64,000 nucleotides of DNA from Apium graveolens. Taxonomy: Eukaryota > Streptophyta > Magnoliopsida > Apiales > Apiaceae. Position 1 is the stretch's first letter; each line of letters starts with the position of its first letter. Below are positions 1 to 12,849 of the stretch, in pieces. The position numbers and the translations under genes are program-made. The stretch covers positions 230,615,792-230,679,791 of the forward strand of contig NC_133649.1 in NCBI RefSeq assembly GCF_009905375.1, given 5' to 3'. The notes below the pieces were generated by a model. It did no database searches and was not told the DNA's origin. It saw only the letters and a list, made by a program, of their open reading frames with translations.

Positions 1-586
1 ATCTGCGAGAAGCTTGCTTTAATCTATATATAGTTCATAGCAGCTTACACACTAGGTGTTCATTCCGTTTGGAAACAAAATGCTCTGGTTGTGTCATATA
101 CACTTCCTCTTCAAGTTTCCCATTGAGAAAGGCCATTTTGACATCCATTTGCCAGATCTCATAGTCGTACTAAGCAAAAATCGCAAGCAAAATCCGAATT
201 GATTTCAACAGGGCTACAGGCGAAAAAGTTTCATCAAAGTCAATCCCTTTCCTTTGTCTGAATCCTTTTTCCACGAGCCTGGCCTTATAGGTCTTCACCT
301 GGCCTTCTGCTCCAATCTTTCTTTTGTATACCCATTTGCACCCAATAGGCTTTACATCCTCTGGTGCTTCAACCAAAGTCCATACTTGGTTGGCATACAT
401 AGATTCCATTTCAGATTTTATGGCACTCTGCCGTTTCTTTGAGTCAATATTACTCATAGCCTCATTATAGGTCATAAGGTCGTCATCATCAATGAATGAC
501 AACTCATTGTCATTCTCAATGACAAGGCCATAATACCTCTCAGGTTGGCAAGACACACTCCTTGACCTACGAATGGGCTGTTCCAT
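1..586 (-). pseudogene. Copia reverse transcriptase, N-terminal part (element D)
   Basis: Reads through the conserved Copia RT entry region: W-x-L-V near residue 75 of the 138-codon open stretch, then GCKWVYKRK, KARLVEKGF and FDETFSPVA. After an in-frame TAG at 171-173 the next block continues as QMDVKMAFLNGKLEEEVYM. A second stop falls close to the window edge, just before the IYRLKQAS motif. The catalytic YVDD box and RNase H would lie upstream of base 1. The stops show a dead copy. It follows the integrase in the same polyprotein. Confidence 0.88.
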
Positions 587-592
587 AGAAAG

Positions 593-1704
593 TTATTCAG
601 TCTGAACAGGTGTTTTCTCTTGAACCGTAGTAGTTTGCACTTCTTGAACTTTATTAAGTTCTATTTTGTTCCCACTGTTTCCTTCAAGGATAAACTGTTT
701 TTCCAAAAAGGTAGCATGTCTGGAGATAAATACCCTATGATCGGTGTAAAAGTAATACCCTAAAGTCTCTTTAGGATATTCCACAAATCTACTTTTTATG
801 GATCGAGATTCCAGCTTATCAGGCTCAACTTTCTTGATATAAGTTAGACATCCCCAAATCTTAACGTGTTTAAGACTCGGTTTCCTTTCTTTCCATATCT
901 CATATGGAGTTTGAGGAACAGATTTGGAAGGTACCTTATTCAGTAAATATGTTGCGGTTTCCAATGCATAACCCCAAAGGATTACTGAAAGATCTGCATA
1001 GCTCATCATGGACCGAACCATGTCTAATAAAGTTCGATTTCTCCTTTCAGATACTCCATTCAATTGTGGAGTATATGGAGGAGTCCACTGAGAGAATATA
1101 CCATTTTCTTTGAGATAATCTAGAAACTCTCCATTCAAGTATTCACTACCTCGATATGATCGAGGGGTTTTAATACTATGTTTGGTTTGTTTCTCCACTT
1201 CATTCTTATATTCTTTGAACTTTTCAAAGGCTTCAGACTTGTATTTAATCAAATACACATATCCGAATCTAGATCGATCATCTATAAAAGTAATGAAGTA
1301 TGAAAATCCACCCATGGCTTTCGTAGACATTGGTCCACATATATTTGTGTGTACCAATCCTAAAAAATCTGCAGCCCTCTCTCCATGTCCACTAAATGGA
1401 GATTCGGTCATTTTACCTAATAGACAAGACTCGCATGTAGGATATGATTCAAAATCAAAGGGGTCAAGTAACCCTTCCTTATGCAATGTCCGCAGACTAT
1501 TTTCACTAATATGACCAAGTCTGTAGTTCCATAAATAGGTAAGATTTTCATCATCCCTTTTCCTTTTATTAGTATGTTAATTTGCAGTAAATTATGCTCT
1601 ACGTCACATACATACAGACCATTATTTAAAATACCACTACCATAAAGAACGTTATCTCTAAGAATTGAACATTTATTATTCTGAATAACAAACGAAAAAT
1701 CCAT
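593..1704 (-). pseudogene. Copia integrase (element D)
   Basis: The integrase zinc-binding part (H-x-H and CESCLLGKM) lies near 1400-1500, read across a frame change between the pieces ending at 1417 and 1486. The catalytic core follows: first Asp in FITFIDDRSRFGY, the Glu in NGVSERRNRT. At the expected second catalytic Asp (usual form S-D-x-G-x-E-Y) the sequence reads SYRGSEY, so that residue is Tyr (TAT instead of GAT). This would inactivate strand transfer even without the frame break. The GIW-like C-terminal part (KIWGCLTYIK) is still readable. Confidence 0.85.
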
Positions 1705-2833
1705 CTAAGTCTAACATGGGAATAGAAATAATATTCCTCATAATCGAGGGAACAAAATAACAATTATTTAAAACAATTATCTTGCCCGTAGGCATATGTA
1801 AATCAAATGATCCTACAGCTTCAGCAACAACTCTTGCTTCATTTCCCATCCGTAGAATAACCTCCTCTTTCTTGAGAGTCCTACTTCTCCTTAGTCCCTG
1901 CAACGAATTAAAAATGTGAGAACCACAGGCGGTATCTAATATCCAAGTAGAAATTTGACTTAGTGACATATTCACTTCAATCATGAACATACCTGAATCA
2001 GAAGCGGCAGTCTCACTACCCTTCTTCTTCTTCTTCAATTCTGCAAGGTAAACCTTGCAGTTCCTCTTCCAGTGCCCCACCTTGTAACAGTGGAAGCAAA
2101 CAGCTTTGCTCTTGGGGTCTTCAGCTTTTGGTGGAATTGGCTTTTTCTCACCTACTTTCTTCTTCTTCTTGGGAGGGTTCCTCTTCCTTTTCTTAGGATT
2201 AGAACCTTCACCAATTAGAAGAACAGAACTCTTCTTAGAAGGAAAATTCGATTCCGCAGTCTTCAACATGTTGTGGAGTTTAGCCAGGCTGACGTCCAGC
2301 TTATTCAGGTGAAAGTTCACAACAAACTGCAAAAACGAACCCGGAAGTGATTGCAAGACCAAGTCTTGAGTCATCTCCCCATCCATGGCAAAACCAAGTT
2401 ATCCAAGACGTTCAATCAAATTGATCATCTTAAGTATATGGTCATTCACATATGATCCCTCAGACATCCTATAGCCGAACAGCTCCTTCGATATCTCATA
2501 TCGAGCTGTCCTCCCTGCCACATCATACAACTCTTGTAGATGCGTTAGGATAGTGTGAGCATCCATATACTCATGCTGCTTCTTTAACTCAATGTTCATA
2601 GAAGCTAGCATGATACATTGAGCAACATTTTCATCATCTATCCACTTATAATACACAACATGTTCATTATTATGTGCATCGTCAGCAGGTTCAGCAGGCT
2701 TAGGTGAGTCAAGCACATATTTCAGCCTCTCAACCCTGAGAACAATTCTCAAGTTTCGAAGCGAGTCAACAAAATTAGGACCAGCCAATTTGTGAGCATC
2801 TTGTATGCTTCGGAGTGATAGTGCAGAAGACAT
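1676..2833 (-). pseudogene. Copia gag and protease remnant (element D)
   Basis: Gag probably starts at the ATG at 2831-2833 (MSSALSLRSI), because the residues before it do not resemble Gag. A stop just before 2386 interrupts the conserved ERLG-LGF stretch. The later part has a lysine-rich run and a CX2CX4HX4C zinc knuckle (CFHCYKVGHWKRNC, about 2050-2100) that would bind genomic RNA. Protease follows at about 1930-1950 as WILDTACGSHI, where the usual D-S/T-G catalytic triplet reads D-T-A. It then runs to LDLDGF and breaks frame at about 1700. Confidence 0.85.
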
Positions 2834-4448
2834 AACGTATATAGTAAATCTGTAAGTGATAAACACATAACAACAATTAGCAAATATGTACTTTTCAAAA
2901 TACTATATAAATCGGGTCTTTATTCATAAGTGGCTCCCACTAGTTTATCTAATTTATACAACCTCCTAAGTGAAAAATTAAGCATTCATAATGCTAGTGG
3001 GAATAGGGATCCTACATTCCATCACACAACCTCAGCTGTAGCACGAAACGACATGTGATGTTCAATAGGCAGACAACTCTTGTAAATTACATCTTATGTT
3101 ATTCCGTAATAAAAATTTAGCCTCTTAAATAATTTGAGTCACAGCTGTAGCACGACAAACTCAATATTCTAAGTCAAGTCTAACCCAACATTTCATAAAA
3201 TTGAATAATCTCTAACGGCCCACGGCTGTAGCACGTAACGACCATTATATTCCATGTCATTGTACACATCTCTATGCAATAGACAAGTATTTCTTATTTC
3301 AAAATCAAAGCCCTCGGCTGTAGCACGAAACGACAATAATTCGAAAATGAGAACTACTTTCTACCATGTTGGAAGGCTATGACCGACACAAGCCCGCTGT
3401 GTCATTGGCCAATTAGTACTTGATATTATTTAATTTTAGAGGGATTATATTATGTTAGAATCATAATCATATTATAAAGAGAATTTCATTTTAAATTAAA
3501 TATTTGAAATCAATAATCGATTATTGGATGATTCCCAGATCGGGGGGAGCATTGTCAAGAGGCGTCACTTTATACCCCTTTCTTATAGATCGAAATCCGC
3601 TTTTGACAGAATTATCCTTTCTCTCAATATTGAAAAATCATATTTAATTAGGTATTTCACAAATACAAGAATCTCATAATTGTGTTCATAATATTATTGT
3701 TAAGGAAAGAAACGATTCCTATTCTAGATTTTCTAGAGTACGCCTTATTTTGATTTAAGTTCACCTAAATCTATCATCGCATGGTAAACATAGGCATATA
3801 TCTCATATATAAAAATAAATAAATAAACAAGTAAGCATACAAGTAATATCATGTCATACATTGATATACATTGATGTATGGATTTATTATAGTATTTAAA
3901 AGCAATTAAAATAATTAAAACAAGCTTTAAAACACTTCCGGGAATATAAACAGTCCTTTATTTCCCAAAATAAAAACTGACAAATTCATTTATTATGGTA
4001 TTAATAATAACTATTATTATCATTATTATTGGGCCCTTTTGTAACTGTTATTGCATTTATGTCCTACAAAAAAAACTGACAAATTTATTACTGTAGTATT
4101 AATAATAACTATTATTATCAGCATTACAATTACAAGGCCAGCCAATGGATGGAAGCAAATATTAAATACATATTTATTCACATGCATAATTATTTTATGA
4201 ATTTTAATTAAAACAATTTTTTAAAAAAATTATAACAAATAATCTACATATCACAAAATTATGAATAACAATACCTAGATGATCTACAATACTTGTAGAA
4301 CCTAGATTAGTGGTCAAAATCCAATGCAAAAGTTATTTCGAATTAATTCATAATTAAATCTAAATAAAATTGTAAAAATCATAATAAATCCATACATGCA
4401 TAAAAAAAATCTAAAATTTTTTTATGTGAATCTCTATTTGCAGAACCT
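2834..4448 (-). other. Untranslated leader of element D
   Basis: A 1.6-kb AT-rich stretch between primer binding site and gag with no convincing ORF. It contains the four-copy GCTGTAGCACG repeat described separately (3033-3334), and two similar ATTATTATC-rich runs near 4000-4030 and 4090-4125. Long leaders are common in some Copia lineages. I see no internal promoter or gene in it. Confidence 0.7.
3033..3334 (-). repeat. Four dispersed copies of a 20-bp leader motif (GCTGTAGCACG core)
   Basis: On the plus strand CAGCTGTAGCACGAAACGAC starts at 3033, a shortened form at 3142, CGGCTGTAGCACGTAACGAC at 3223 and CGGCTGTAGCACGAAACGAC at 3315. Spacings are 109, 81 and 92 bp; the intervening sequence is not obviously repeated. 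The motif lies in the leader of element D, between primer binding site and gag, where packaging and dimerisation signals of retroelements usually lie. Confidence 0.85.
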
Positions 4449-4461
4449 GGCTCTGACGCCA
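4449..4461 (-). promoter_or_regulatory. Primer binding site of element D
   Basis: The minus strand reads TGGCGTCAGAGCC directly inside the LTR end. It matches the usual Copia initiator-Met tRNA site TGGTATCAGAGC at 10 of 12 positions. Its place next to the LTR edge at 4463 sets the orientation of the element. Confidence 0.85.
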
Positions 4462-4462
4462 A

Positions 4463-6063
4463 TGAAGGAATTTACGGATGAGCGAGAGCATGATATAACA
4501 ATTATTCCGTAAAACCATGTATCACACATATAGAAAAAAATATAAAATCAAGGGAGCGGAGGAATCGTAATCATACCTTGAAAATCGAAGTTTTATAACA
4601 ATGGATGCTAGCAGTTACTCCTCAGAGTGTGAAGCATTCTACTGGTATCCACCAAGAATAATCCTTCGATGAAGCTTTTATAAAGATGAAGGTTTAAAAA
4701 GTTGTGCCCTTTTCTTTTGAGAGAGAGAGAGGGAGATGAAGAAGAAGAAGAGGATGGCAACTAAGTTTTCACAAAAACACAAGTGCATTACAAAACCCTC
4801 CTCATCTAATACTTTATATAAGGCTCACTAGGTTTTCATATAATTAATATATCAATATATATATATATATTATTATATAAATCCCACACTTTATCTTATA
4901 AAATGTTTAAATAATAATTAAAACTATTTTAATCATTATTATTTTTCTAAACTCTTTAGAAAACAACTTGCTCTCTCAAAATACCTTTATCAATAAATTA
5001 ATCTTTTTATGGTCTGACCCTGTAGGTTCAATATTAAGCCGGTAGTAGAAATAAATAATAATAAACCTTCTATTTATTTTTTATAAGAATTCTAAAATTC
5101 ATTAAATATAATTAACTGATTAGTTATATTTTTTCTACATCGTGAGTGATGCTTCTCAACATATCGCGACTATCCGGATAATATGAATTTACTGCTTAGA
5201 AGACCAAGAACCTGTCAGTCACTAATTACCGTACAATGAATTCCTTCTACCCTTACAATATCCTGATTAAATACAAGGCATGGATCTCGTGTCAGGCCTA
5301 TCAAATTTAATCATATGATTTCTTATTCATAATGCAAAGTTCATATTAATGCAAATTAGAAACTCCTTTCTAATTTCATACACTCTGGCTAGAGATTCCA
5401 GAACTCGCATACTAAGAATAACATAGGATGTTCTCTTCTTATACTGGAAGGGGTAGATCCTCTATTGACATTAGCTATCTCCATACACAAATTCCTATTC
5501 CCAGAATATACCTAATGGATGTTCTTGAGACTAAGGATTAAACCAGAGCACAGTTCATTATATACAAGATAACTTTAACGATCTCAAGTCTAAGGACACT
5601 TGACCAACTATCACTCAGTGAATAACTATTGACACATGAGTAATCTCCATTAGTTTTCCAACTTATCGAGTCATGTTCAGTGAACTTATTCCCTAATAAG
5701 CACCTACATACTAGCTATAGTGTCACCACACAAATGCCTATGAGAATAGACATCCTCCTGAAGGGAGCAAGCATAGTATGTACCAATCTTTCCGGATTCA
5801 CAAACTTCCGATTAGTTATCCTATTATCAGGAACTGTTTAAGTCTAAAGTTATCATCTTCTAGATCTCACTATTACAATCTCATTATAATTCTAGAAGCT
5901 TTACTCTAAACTATGGAACATCTTATTCAAAATACTTTAAATAGATAAAGCCCATAATAAAATCAAAACAAGTATTTTATTAATATTAATGAAATCAAAT
6001 GAGAATACAAGAAAGTTTTTCCTAACTCATCATACATGATTGGATTTAGGACAAACACTTTCA
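4463..6063 (-). repeat. 5' LTR of element D (1.6 kb)
   Basis: Plus-strand boundaries are TGAAGGAATTTACGG at 4463 and ACAAACACTTTCA ending at 6063, i.e. TGAAAG...TTCA on the sense strand, with TG/CA ends. The inner edge abuts the primer binding site; the outer edge abuts B's LTR sequence. It has AT runs near 4850-4880 and no ORF. Only one LTR is in the window, so age cannot be estimated. Confidence 0.88.
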
Positions 6064-7223
6064 ATTCTGGGTTCTTTTATGTTAAGAACATTGATTCTTC
6101 CTTGATAGAGTTACAAGTAAAACTAGATCTATTTGATACTATTAAAAGCAAAGGACCAGTGTTTACTCTATAAATTAGTAAACATAGGTTTACACAACAT
6201 GCAATAGAATGTACTAAATCCTACTTTAAGTTATCTCAAAAGCTTTCCATTTCAGGCTTAGTGTATCTTTGCAAATCCTGTGAATTTGTGACTTTCCTTT
6301 ATCAGTTAATCTTGACCTTTGATCTTGTACTCTTCAAGCTACTTTTGTAGACTTTTTAATCTAAGTGATTAGATCATTTGTTGATTGATAATCTTGAATA
6401 TTTAACTTGTCTACATTCTGTACTTGAGCTTCACATCGAGATCTCCTGTTTGTTATATAGAGAACTGACATCTCGATAAGTATAATGGCTTATCGAGAAC
6501 TCTTAGTTCTCTATAAGTGTTGACTTGTCCAGGTCTCTGAGTTCTTTATAGGTGAACTTGGCTTGTCCAGGTCTCTAAATTTCTGTATGTGGAAATGATT
6601 TATCGATATCTCTGAGATCTTTATAAGCATATTGACTTATCGATATCTCTGAGATCTCTAATGGGAAAATTAACTTGTCGATATCTCCAATCTTCACATC
6701 TTCATTTTGACTTATCGATATCTCTGAGTTCTCTATTGCAAAAATGACTTGTCGATATCTCAGAGATCTCTATATACATTTTGACTTATCGATACATATG
6801 AGATCTCTAATGATGATTTGACTTGTCGATATCTCCGATCTTCATGTCTTCATTTAGCTTGTCGATATCTCTGAGACTTCTCTATAAGTTATTTTAGACT
6901 TTTCGATAAGTCATTCTGGAGTTCTCGAATGACTTGATCTGTGACTTGTAGATATCTTGACTTAGAATACTTTTCCTAAAACAGGTTTATTCAACTCGAA
7001 GCTTCTTCACAATTTCTCTGAGGCATGATCTTCTTGATATTCTTCCAGAGTTTATTCTTAGGATTGAGACTGTTTACAGAAATATACTCCACTCTAATCT
7101 TTCACATTTTTATAGACTCAAGTAATATAATACAAAATACAAATTGAGATTATCAAATAACTAATTCTTAGGGTTGTCAATTTGACTTAGTCTTGTTATG
7201 ACACATGCATGTCTTGCACAACA
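6064..7223 (-). repeat. 3' LTR of element B (left part removed by insertion of D)
   Basis: Aligns along its whole length with 29857-31031, including the run of TTATCGATATCTC-like motifs at about 6440-6960. It ends GTCTTGCACAACA at 7223, next to the polypurine tract. The first about 200 bp of this LTR lie beyond element D, outside the window. Confidence 0.88.
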
Positions 7224-7242
7224 ATCTCCCCCAATTTGTGAG
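7224..7242 (-). promoter_or_regulatory. Polypurine tract of element B
   Basis: The plus strand reads ATCTCCCCCAATTTGTGAG immediately inside the LTR, i.e. a purine tract GGGGGAGAT on the sense strand. This is the expected plus-strand primer position for reverse transcription. Confidence 0.85.
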
Positions 7243-10200
7243 AAGATTGCTTATCACAATTTCATGCCTGGTAACAAGATTAACCCCAAGTTACAATTAT
7301 CAATAATAAAAATTGACAGAAATACAAGTACAACTTTTATACATAGACTGATTACATGAGTTTGACAGGTACATTCATTACATAAAATCCTCATAGCCCG
7401 GTTCCTTTCTAATGAGGTCCTTAAGCTTTACTAGCACTTCAAGTTATTCTAAGATTTCAGTACCTCTTAGAGCTTCCACAAGCTTGAGCCACTCATCTAA
7501 TGAATAACCATTTAGGTAACCGACTCTAAATCTTGAAAATTTGTCAGCTTTTATGTTCAGAAAATGTCCATCCTTAAAAAGTCTGCTCAACCCCTTAGCC
7601 TTAAGCTCATTTGATCTTTGTTCAATTTTTGCAAGCTCTTCTGCTTACTTTCTATCCTTTTCTTCCTTCTCAGCCTTTGCTCTTGCATTTCTTTAATCCC
7701 CTTCTCTCACCCATACACATAGTACAGCCTTCCAAGCCCTTGTGATAGTATCCTTATCCTTCATCAAGATGATCACTCTTTTAAATTATGTGGTTGAAAG
7801 TGTGTCCTTTAAGTTGCTTCCAAGGAGAGTGAGGGAACCATCATCAAAATATATCTTGATTTCTATGTAAGATACAACCCAGATTCTGACTATTTCTTCA
7901 TCTAACTGTTGAAAATGTTATTCATCTGTGATGCACCAATTTAGTGCCAGAAAGTCGGACTGATCATAGCAATTACAGATAGCCCTTTCAGTAACTTAAA
8001 ATTTCTTTGGTTTTCTTCCAACATATTTGTAATGAGTTTTCACAAGTGGCTTGAATGAGGGTAGGTTTGTGATTTTCTTTAAGGTGGATTGGCTGGATGT
8101 AATTGGTATTTTGAGTAGGGTGTTTGTAGTTTGTTTGTACAAGAACTTAGGTTTTAATATCAAGGATGGTTGAGTGTTTGAGCTTATAGGATTATTGGCT
8201 TGAGCAAATTGGATTTGGATTGATTGGACATTTCTCTTGGTTCTTGAATCATCCTCCTTCTTCTTTCTTCTCTTCTCATCCCCTCTCTTCTTATCATCCC
8301 CCTTCTTCTCATCTTGTTTCTTCTCTTTGCTGCCAGCTTCCTTGGAAGAGTGACTTGGATTTGAGCCAGAGGGTTTTTGATCATCTTTCTTCCTGCTCAT
8401 CATCATCCAAGTCATTTCTATTGAATTGTGTTTTGGGCAACTTGACTTCAGGATCTCTTAAGTATCTCCCCAAAATCTTTATCATCTTTATGTCTTCTTT
8501 TGCCTTTTTCTTCTTGGTCTTCAAAGCAGTTCCCAGGTTCATTATCAGCTTTTTGTGTGCTATGACACAATGTTTGGGAACAAGAAAATTCTTGAGTTCC
8601 TTGGTGTTTGGACAAATGTAGGCCACTCCCTTGTGAGGATAAAGATATGCTTCTGGGAAAGCAGCTTCTGGAGCTTTTTATAATTCCCTCAGAAAGAGAG
8701 TGTCTTAATCAATTATTGTATTGACTTTCTCAATGAAGATGTCCAATTCAGATGTCCTTCTTGATGTAAGAAAATTCAGGGACACTTTGATGCATCTGTC
8801 TACACCTGAGTCATTGATATTTATCACCACTCTCTTTTCTTAAAAATTTCCTTGGGTCACTAAAATCACCCTTATAAAGTTAATGGTGTTGTTTAAAGCC
8901 CACTTGTAGGAGATGAAGTTGTTGAGAGAAGTCCTAAGAGCCCTTAGAAAATCTTTAAATTCCTTGCTTAGACTAGGTCCCTCAGCTGCTTTGATAAGCA
9001 TCTCCATTGCAACATCAACTTCAACAACTTGAGATTTGCCTTTATTGGTAGCTTGAGCTTGAACATATGTGGATGTTTGAGATGATCTTAGTAGCCTAGC
9101 CTATATCTCCCCCTTAGTCTTATTAGCAGGCAGGATAAGAGGTGTAGGAATTTTAGGCCTCACAGCTTCTGGAAGTGCAGGTAGTGGAATATTGAGTGCA
9201 CCTAGGATGGCTCTCAAAGACACAAAATTTTGCATTTGTAAGTGCTTGTGAGAGTCCACCATGGTCTGGATATCAGCCTGTTGACTTACTACCATTACTG
9301 TGAGTTGGGAGACTTGAGATCTTAAAGACTGATTTGCTGATTGAAGAGTAGAGACTTGATTTTGGAGAGCTTGAATCTATAAATTTGTTGATGTAGAGAT
9401 GGGTTGTTGAGAGCTTGAAGGAAGAGATTTTCCAAAAGTGTCTTGCACAGCCTGCTTGATACCCTTCATCAAAAGAGAAGATGACTCATACATGCTTTGA
9501 TGAAGTTGGTCTAGCTTTAGTCTTGTGTCATTAGATTTAGCAATGTGATGTTGAACCACTTCATACAAGGCAACAAAAGATTTCCTGAGATTTTTGACAT
9601 TTGAATCAACCGAAGCCAGATCAAATTTTGCCTTTTGGTCAGCAAAATGTTGGAATCTTGATTGGTTCTTGACTTGTGAGGGAATGATTTCATCCATCTT
9701 GCCCCTTACCATCTTCCTAATCTTGTCTTGATGACCAGTTAAATTCACTTCTAGTGCTTTACTAAGTAGGTGAAACACTTTGATTTGAGCCTTGTAGACT
9801 TCATTAACTACATCATATACTTCTTATGGAGTCAGGACCTTGGCATTGCTCCCCAAAATTGTGACATACTCCTCCCTGAATCTTGTCAAAACCTGATCCA
9901 TTTCCAATGTGAAGTCTTTAGATAGCCAGGCATCTACATTACCACCCATCTCAGCTTCATTTACAATATTCTGCTTTTGCTTCTCAAAATCTTCATTATA
10001 ACTGAGCAGAATTGTTTGATAATCTTTATTTATTATGTCTGAAGTGAGCAGATGCTGTAAGATGTTAGCAAGACCTGATATTTGATTAACTAGAAGATCA
10101 TCCACAGTGCTTGGTTGAGATTGAACATTTTGTAGCCACTGTTGCATTGGATGAGATGGTTGTTGTTAAGGATTAGATGTTGAAGGGATAGTATCAGTAG

Positions 10201-11842
10201 AACCATATGTGACAGATATCACAGTTTAACTCACAGGATGAGCTGTGGTTATGATAATTTGTTGTTCCTCACTTGTGCTGGGAACCTCCATTGGAATTGG
10301 AGGGGAGTTAGCTAGGTTACTGTCATGTACTCTAGCCTCAAACCCTTGCTCTTTTTGTAGTGAGCTTGCACACGAATATGCTAAATTTGCCTCCCATATA
10401 GGAGGATCATTGGAAATTGAACTTCTAGCTTCAACTGTGAGTGTAATCTCATCTAGGGTTTTGAGGGGAGTTGTTCACCCTCAGGAGTACTACCCTCAAA
10501 CCTTACAACCTATGAAGGTTGATGTGTACATGGAGATTCATTTGTATCTATCACAGGGTCTGTGAAAAATGATGAAACCCCTGTATTTGTATTGGTGTTA
10601 TCAAGGTCTACCCCATCATGTAGCCTCTCACCAACTAAATTTGGTTCCTGGGTGGTGAACATAGTTTCTTGAACCATGTCACTTGAAGTTGGCAACACTT
10701 GAGATGAAGATTCAATTGTTTCATTGTAAGAAGAAGAAATTTTAGATATAAGATTTTGAATTTCAGAATTAAGTTTTGGCAGCTCCCCTTGAGTAAATGA
10801 GGGGGCTTCAAGAGATGTGCTCTCCTTGTGTGTGCCATCCTTATTTCTCATTCCATACACTTGAATTTGTTCAAGTGTTTGTGCAGACTCTGTACCTGAT
10901 GCATTAGGGTGAATGCTTTATTCAATAGAGGCACCCTATTGAGAGGATGCCCCTAGAGTCTATTTTTGTCCCTTTTTTCAACTACACCATTTTGAGAGGA
11001 TGCAGAGGTGTCTTGAGGGGTCAGCTCAGTTTATTTAGCATTCTTTGTCTTTTTGATCAGGGGTGACTCTTGTTCAGTTTTTTCCTCACCACTCTCATTT
11101 ATTACTGCTAAGGGTGCCATATTTCTCTCCTTTTTACTCACTTCACCCTTTTGAGAGGATGAAGTGGTTGGTTTCCTAGATTCAATTGTTATAGAAGAAA
11201 TGGTCTTAGCTTGGGAAGACCCATGTTGGTTATCCTATGTTTGTACTTCTACAGGGACAGGAGCTATTGTTGTACTAGAATTAACATTAGTTCTCATGTC
11301 AGGCATAGGATAAGGGTAAGTCTTAAATCTCTTCACTTACCATGTTCTTTGTAGTAAGTGAACCAAATAAAATTTTGGACATTTGCTTACAATTGCTTAT
11401 TTTTGTCCTATTTAAACCATCCAGTAAATGAATGTCTGGAACTTTATGGATTAAAGTAGATATTATAAACCTAGGAGAAAATTTCCTTACCTCTTGAAGA
11501 AAAAGACATAGTTAGCCTTGTGTGAGCTCATGTAGAATTAGCATCCCCACATTCATGTGTCTGTTGTGAGCCATTGAGAATACTAATTTCTGCACTACAC
11601 TAGAAATGTTATCATACCATGTCTTTCTACATGTGAATGCTCTCACAATGGAGTCAAACAGGAATGACCATTTCTTCCTCAAATTACAGAACTGGATTTG
11701 TTGTTAAAGCACCTGAAAAATAAGTTTCAGAAAGAAACTTCACAAAACTCTTGAAAGAGTCAGGAGCCTGGTTTGCATCAGTAAAAGCTAGGTAATTGGT
11801 GCCCTCCTTTGGGATGAAAGGTGTAACTGTGTTTGATGCCAT
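7243..11842 (-). pseudogene. Degraded ORF2 (post-RNase-H, env-position) of element B
   Basis: A long decayed reading frame lies between RNase H and the 3' LTR. The probable start is the ATG at 11840-11842 (MASNTVTPFIPKEG). Pieces in shifting frames follow at 10860-10510, 10147-9824, 9778-9377, 9295-9101, 8626-8381 and 8415-7996. The last piece is very rich in Lys, Asp, Glu and Arg (KKDDQKPSGS..., about 8250-8400). In position and composition it parallels ORF2 of A and C, but the start is not the same protein. Sireviruses often carry an envelope-like ORF here; I see no clear membrane segment, so the function is unknown. Confidence 0.65.
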
Positions 11843-11959
11843 TGAAATAGTCTGAATTTGAGTGGGTAAGAAAAAGTAGAGAGAAAGAGTTTGAAACGAG
11901 AGAGAGCGGTTGAAAATTGAAAAAATTAGGTCACTTAGAGATCTCAAAAGTGTAAAGAG

Positions 11960-12620
11960 GTGTATGTCGAGATGTATGAGTATTTATAGTAAAAGGTAAA
12001 TGACTTATCTATAACCCAAAATAAACGTTTGGAATTTGCTTATCGAGAAGTCATACTGAGAATAAGTACATATCGATATGTCATTTTCCTGCTCTTATCG
12101 AGAACTAGAAAATGACTTGTCGAGATGTCAAATATATACCCAGTTTGTCCTAAATGGACTGAATTATTCCCAAATTTTATTTGAATAAATCAAAATAAAA
12201 TCAGAATGAATTATATCAAAAGTATCATACTGAAAACAATTTATTAAATAAAATTAATTCATTCTAAGTTAAAGATAAGTTTAAATTAAACTTGTAGAGA
12301 ACTCATACTGGATTACTCGAGAACTCTACAATACTTATCGAGAAGTCATAAAGTGACTTATCGAGATGTCCATTCAAGAAGTCTAGTAATGACCTTATTC
12401 GAGAAATCAATCGAGAAGTCATAATACCTTATCGAGATGTCCATGAGAAGTCTAATAAAGACTTATCGAGAACTCTATCGAGAAGTCAAAATGACTTATC
12501 GATATGTCTTACTCGAGAAGTCCAAGGATGACTTATCGAGAACGACTCCGAGAAGTCTCAAAATGACATATCGAGATGTTATTTGTACTTATCGAGAACT
12601 CAGTTCTCTATATACCTTTG
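11960..12620 (-). repeat. Spacer motif array of element B (CTTATCGAGA / TCGAGATGTC type)
   Basis: About 20 short related motifs lie in the spacer between RNase H and ORF2, for example CTTATCGAGAAGTCAT near 12040, TATCGATATGTCAT near 12070, TTATCGAGATGTCC near 12360 and 12430, and CTTATCGAGAACT near 12465 and 12595. The same core, as TTGTCGATATCTC, fills the middle of B's LTRs. The stretch has no real gene; short ORFs through it are products of the repeats. Confidence 0.8.
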
Positions 12621-12849
12621 CTGATTTTAAGATCTATCTTTTATTAACTTCATATATTAAAAATATGAATTAACAAAAAGATAGTTTACTTAAAATTTTT
12701 AGCAAATTCCAAGTTCGATAATTGGTAAAATGAAAAATAAATATGTAGAGAAATCTGAAATATTTATAATTCATATTTCAGTTAATTTCCAATTAAATCA
12801 AATTAATTTTGATTTATTAGAAATTAATCTGCTGCAAAATATTTAGCTG

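Larger units (their letters stand above)
1..6063 (-). mobile_element. Copia LTR retrotransposon D (5' half, cut by window edge)
   Basis: Minus-strand Ty1/copia element. Read from the right it has a 5' LTR (4463-6063), a primer binding site, a 1.6-kb leader, gag with a zinc knuckle, a protease remnant, integrase and the start of reverse transcriptase, where the window ends. It sits inside the 3' LTR of element B: the sequence resuming at 6064 (attctgggttc) matches B's other LTR at about 29857, so D inserted there and split that LTR. The coding part has several stops and frame changes and is not functional. The far flank and target duplication lie outside the window. The Copia assignment is firm from domain order (integrase before RT); I did not assign a lineage. 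Confidence 0.9.

Noticed and set aside
8220..8621. 133-codon plus-strand ORF with a Ser/Phe-rich product
   Set aside because: It mirrors the Lys/Glu/Asp-rich minus-strand ORF2 of element B; composition is an antisense artefact.
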